Source: CAZZBK01 sp964652155
Lineage (GTDB): Bacteria; Planctomycetota; Planctomycetia; Pirellulales; PNKZ01
Length of the DNA: 8,431 nt
Reading direction: 5' to 3'
Assembly (NCBI GenBank): GCA_964652155.1
Contig: CAZZBK010000195.1
Span: forward strand, 1-8,431
Made by a program: the position numbers and the translations under genes. The notes under the pieces were generated by a model that made no database searches, was not told the DNA's origin, and was given only the letters and a program-made list of their open reading frames with translations. Below are positions 5,765 to 8,431 of the stretch, piece by piece. The stretch's first letter is position 1, and each line of letters opens with the position of its first letter.

Positions 5765-5857
5765 AGAGTTACCTGAGCCGTTCGCGCCGAGCGTGGCTCA
5801 CGCACCGTTCACTCCTTTCCTGCCCGAGCAGCACGCTTCTCGTTAAGCCCCTTGCCC

Positions 5858-7156
5858 ATGATGGCCTCGAACCTCGCTGACCAAGGTATGCCGGGACTTC
5901 CTGGAGCTGAGTCCACCCATGATCGGGCGGTGGATGTCCCACGTCGTGGCAGTTGGCTGCGGACGCTCGTGTGGCTCTTCGTGCTCTCCGCCATCGGCGC
6001 AACCGCTTACTACTGGCAAGCCGAGCTTCTGGCCCTGGTGAAGCCCGAGGCGGGTAATAAGGCCGCGCCGCCACCCGCGCGCGTGGCGTCCGTGCTTGCC
6101 ACGCAGGTCCAGCACGACGACATGGATCTGTATCTCAACGGGCTCGGCACCGTGACCGCATTTTACACCGTGACGATCCGCAGCCGCGTCGACGGCGAGC
6201 TTCAGAAGGTGCACTTCAAGGAAGGGCAATTCGTCAAGCAGGGAGACTTGATGGCCGAGATCGACCCTCGGCCCTATCAGGTGCAACTGGCCCAGGCCGA
6301 GGGGCAACTGGCCAAAGATCGCGCCGCGCTACAAATCGCCGAACTCGACCTCGATCGCTACCACGCGCTGGTCGCGTCGGGCTCGATCAGCAAGCAGCAG
6401 TACGACGCCCAAAAGTCGCTCGTCAAGCAACACGAAGGGGCCATCTCGACCGATCAGGCCCAAATCGAAAACGCCAAACTGCAACTCGCCTACTGCAAGA
6501 TCATCTCACCGCTCGGCGGACGCATCGGACTGCGGATCGTTGACCCCGGCAACATGATCCGCGCCAACGACCAGAACGGCTTGGCCGTGGTGACCCAGTT
6601 GCAACCCATTGCCGTGGTGTTCACCATACCGCAGGATGAGATCGCGCGCGTGCAACGCAAAATGAACGCCGGCGACCCGTTGACCGTGCTGGCTTACGAT
6701 CGGGAGTTCAGCACCAAGCTGGCCACGGGCACACTCGCGGCGATCGACAATCAGGTTGATCCGACAACCGGCACCGTGCGGCTCAAGGCGGTATTTTTGA
6801 ACGAAGACAACCTACTGTTTCCGAACCAGTTTGTGAACGCGCGACTGCTCATCGAAACGCGCCGCGACGTCGTGATCGTTCCTGCCTCTGCCGTGCAACG
6901 CGGTCCTAACTTCCCGTTCGTCTACGTGGTCAAGACGGACCAGACCGTCGAGCTGCGCGAGGTCACGATCGGACCAAGCGAAGGGGATCGACTGCTGATC
7001 GAGCGCGGACTGGAAGCCGGGGAACAGATTGTCACCGATGGTTTGGAAAAATTACAAAACGGGGCCAAAGTCGCCGTGCGCGAACCGAGCCGCGGCTCTC
7101 GGAAGAACAAGGTCCCGGACACGCCCCAGGCCGTCCCCGCCCAGGCTGCTCCCTAA
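5858..7156 (+). CDS. mdtA: MdtA-type RND efflux periplasmic adaptor
   Basis: A 432-residue membrane fusion protein, close to the roughly 415 residues of E. coli MdtA. A cytoplasmic tail of about 33 residues precedes one membrane anchor (about 34-53). The first lipoyl half lies at 105-138 (TIRSRVDGELQKVHFKEGQF, then GDLMAEIDP), followed by an alpha-helical hairpin rich in Gln, Ala and Lys (139-212), the second lipoyl half (213-233, ISPLGGRIGLRIVDPGN), a beta-barrel domain (about 246-340, with DNQVDPTTGTVRLKA and LFPNQFVNARL) and a membrane-proximal domain (341-405). Many of these stretches closely match E. coli MdtA. The adaptor links the inner-membrane pump to an outer-membrane channel. ATGs at 5858 and 5861 are both possible; neither has a strong ribosome site, and an in-frame TTG at 5852 is less likely. 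There is no lipobox cysteine, so it is anchored by the helix. The pump gene follows after 18 bases in the same reading frame. Confidence 0.93.
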   Translation: MMASNLADQGMPGLPGAESTHDRAVDVPRRGSWLRTLVWLFVLSAIGATAYYWQAELLALVKPEAGNKAAPPPARVASVLATQVQHDDMDLYLNGLGTVTAFYTVTIRSRVDGELQKVHFKEGQFVKQGDLMAEIDPRPYQVQLAQAEGQLAKDRAALQIAELDLDRYHALVASGSISKQQYDAQKSLVKQHEGAISTDQAQIENAKLQLAYCKIISPLGGRIGLRIVDPGNMIRANDQNGLAVVTQLQPIAVVFTIPQDEIARVQRKMNAGDPLTVLAYDREFSTKLATGTLAAIDNQVDPTTGTVRLKAVFLNEDNLLFPNQFVNARLLIETRRDVVIVPASAVQRGPNFPFVYVVKTDQTVELREVTIGPSEGDRLLIERGLEAGEQIVTDGLEKLQNGAKVAVREPSRGSRKNKVPDTPQAVPAQAAP

Positions 7157-7174
7157 CGTCGTGCGGCGTGCGTT

Positions 7175-8431
7175 ATGAGTCCTTCTCGGCCCTTTATTCT
7201 CCGCCCGGTCGCGACCGTGCTGTTCATGGTCGCCATCGTGCTCGCCGGAGCGGCGGCCTACAAGCAACTCCCGGTCTCGGCCTTGCCGCAGGTCGACTAC
7301 CCCACGATTCAAGTGATCACCTTCTACCCGGGTGCCAGCCCCGAGGTGATGGGCTCGAACGTCACCGCCCCCTTGGAACGTCAGTTTGGCCAGGTGCCGG
7401 GCTTGACCCAAATGACCTCGACCAGTTCCGAGGGGAGTTCGGTCATCACACTCCGCTTCGCGCTCGAGCTGAACATCGACGTGGCCACTCAGCAAGTGCA
7501 GGCGGCGATCAACGCGGCGACCACGTTCTTGCCACGCGATCTTCCGAACCCGCCCATCTACACCAAGACAAATCCAGCCGACGCGCCGATCCTCACGCTC
7601 GCGCTGTCGTCCAAGTCGTTGCCGTTGACCCGTGTGCAGGATTTGGCTGATACCCGGTTGGCCCAAAAGATTTCACAGCTCACGGGCGTGGGGCTCGTCT
7701 CGCTCAGCGGCGGTCAAAAACCGGCGATCCGCGTGCAAGTCAATCCGACGAGTCTCTCGGCAATCGGCATGAACCTGGAAGACTTGCGGGTCGCACTCGT
7801 GCAGGCCAGCGTCAATCAGGCCAAGGGGAGCTTCGATGGCAGTCGGCAGGCCTACACGATCGGAGCCAACGACCAACTCCTCTCCGCCGAGCAATATCGC
7901 AAGGTCATCATTGCCTATCGCAATGGCGCCCCGGTGACGCTCGCCAACGTGGCCGACGTCGTCGACGGCGCGGAGAACGTTCGCCAGGCGGCCTGGATGA
8001 ACGAAACACCCGCCGTGATCATGAACATCCAGCGTCAGCCCGGCGCGAATATCATCGAGGTGGTCGATCGAATCAAGGAATTACTGCCGCAGCTTCGGGC
8101 CTCGCTCCCGGCCGCCGTCGATGTCGACATCCTCACCGACCGAACCGTCACCATCCGCGCGTCGGTTCACGATGTGCAACGGGAGCTGATGCTGACGATC
8201 GCGCTGGTCGTGCTGGTCATGTTCGTGTTTCTCCGCAATGTGAGTGCCACGATTATTCCCAGCGTCGCGGTGCCGTTGTCGCTCGTCGGCACGTTCGCCG
8301 TGATGTACCTGCTCGATTACAGCCTCAACAACCTGACGTTGATGGCGCTGACGATTTCGACCGGCTTTGTCGTCGACGACGCCATCGTGATGATCGAGAA
8401 CATCGTCCGCTACATCGAGCAAGGAGAGTCG
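7175..8431 (+). CDS. mdtB: MdtB-type RND efflux pump, N-terminal part
   Basis: The frame is open from the ATG at 7175 to the window end, giving 419 residues of a protein that is normally about 1040, so it is cut by the edge and not by mutation. Helix 1 (9-29) follows the usual RPFILRPVAT start. The periplasmic porter domain shows PVSALPQVDYPTIQV (33-47), TAPLERQFGQVPGL (64-77), AAINAATTFLPRDLPNPP (110-127), LSGGQKPAIRVQVNP (177-191) and NIQRQPGANII (284-294). Helices 2 to 4 lie at about 338-355, 360-380 and 387-408. The paired Asp401 and Asp402 in GFVVDDAIVMIENI match the proton-relay Asp407 and Asp408 of AcrB. The sequence follows E. coli MdtB very closely, so it is an HAE-1 drug exporter driven by protons. 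MdtB in E. coli works with a second pump subunit, MdtC; whether one follows here cannot be seen. There is no clear ribosome site, which suggests translational coupling to the adaptor gene. Confidence 0.94.
   Translation, partial: MSPSRPFILRPVATVLFMVAIVLAGAAAYKQLPVSALPQVDYPTIQVITFYPGASPEVMGSNVTAPLERQFGQVPGLTQMTSTSSEGSSVITLRFALELNIDVATQQVQAAINAATTFLPRDLPNPPIYTKTNPADAPILTLALSSKSLPLTRVQDLADTRLAQKISQLTGVGLVSLSGGQKPAIRVQVNPTSLSAIGMNLEDLRVALVQASVNQAKGSFDGSRQAYTIGANDQLLSAEQYRKVIIAYRNGAPVTLANVADVVDGAENVRQAAWMNETPAVIMNIQRQPGANIIEVVDRIKELLPQLRASLPAAVDVDILTDRTVTIRASVHDVQRELMLTIALVVLVMFVFLRNVSATIIPSVAVPLSLVGTFAVMYLLDYSLNNLTLMALTISTGFVVDDAIVMIENIVRYIEQGES

Larger units (their letters stand above)
5601..5857. 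other. Intergenic region before the efflux operon
   Basis: No supportable gene is seen here. The region holds the second copy of a 14-base repeat (5668-5681), an imperfect hairpin (5685-5725), a small palindrome ACCG-C-CGGT (5743-5751), and a weak promoter candidate (5736-5764). The last 60 bases before the adaptor gene show no clear Shine-Dalgarno sequence. I could not recognise a binding site for a known efflux regulator such as BaeR. Confidence 0.55.

Noticed and set aside
7052..7666. Minus-strand open frame of 204 codons across the adaptor-pump junction
   Set aside because: Both + strand genes match well-known families over this region, and the antisense product shows only Arg/Gly/His-rich shadow sequence.
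1..8431. CRISPR arrays, tRNA or rRNA genes, insertion sequences, phage genes or defence systems
   Set aside because: Nothing in the sequence supports any of these; no regular repeat-spacer pattern, cloverleaf, transposase or terminal inverted repeats were found by reading.

Overview
All recognisable genes in this window lie on the + strand. The gene content points to a planctomycete, most likely a member of the Pirellulales. The main reasons are two DUF1501 proteins (a family greatly expanded in planctomycetes), one with the usual twin-arginine leader; a high-GC, CG-rich sequence; and weak or absent Shine-Dalgarno sequences in front of most genes. This assignment is inference from family knowledge, since no marker gene is present.

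Left part (1-1712): the C-terminal end of a DUF1501 protein is followed after 6 bases by a small MgtC/SapB-type membrane protein, and after another 13 bases by a secreted protein of unknown function. The spacing suggests one operon whose start lies outside the window.

Middle part (1713-4669): a gap of 176 bases holds a candidate sigma70-like promoter, a short hairpin in its spacer, and a canonical four-tract G-quadruplex motif on the minus strand. Then come a complete Tat-exported DUF1501 protein and, 60 bases further on, a major facilitator transporter of the OFA (oxalate/formate antiporter) type.

Right part (4670-8431): a relatively AT-rich gap with a good -10 box precedes a six-helix membrane protein of unknown function. 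A second gap (5601-5857) holds an imperfect 41-base hairpin and the second copy of a 14-base repeat that also occurs in the first gap. The window ends with an RND efflux operon: a complete MdtA-type periplasmic adaptor and the first 419 codons of an MdtB-type pump, cut by the window edge.

The genes do not form one pathway. The best-supported functional unit is the MdtA-MdtB pump, which would export small toxic compounds through an outer-membrane channel not seen here. I found no CRISPR array, tRNA, rRNA, insertion sequence or phage gene, and nothing that clearly amounts to a new multi-gene system. The points most worth a second look are the G-quadruplex motif, the two uncharacterised proteins, and the repeat and hairpin around the membrane protein gene.
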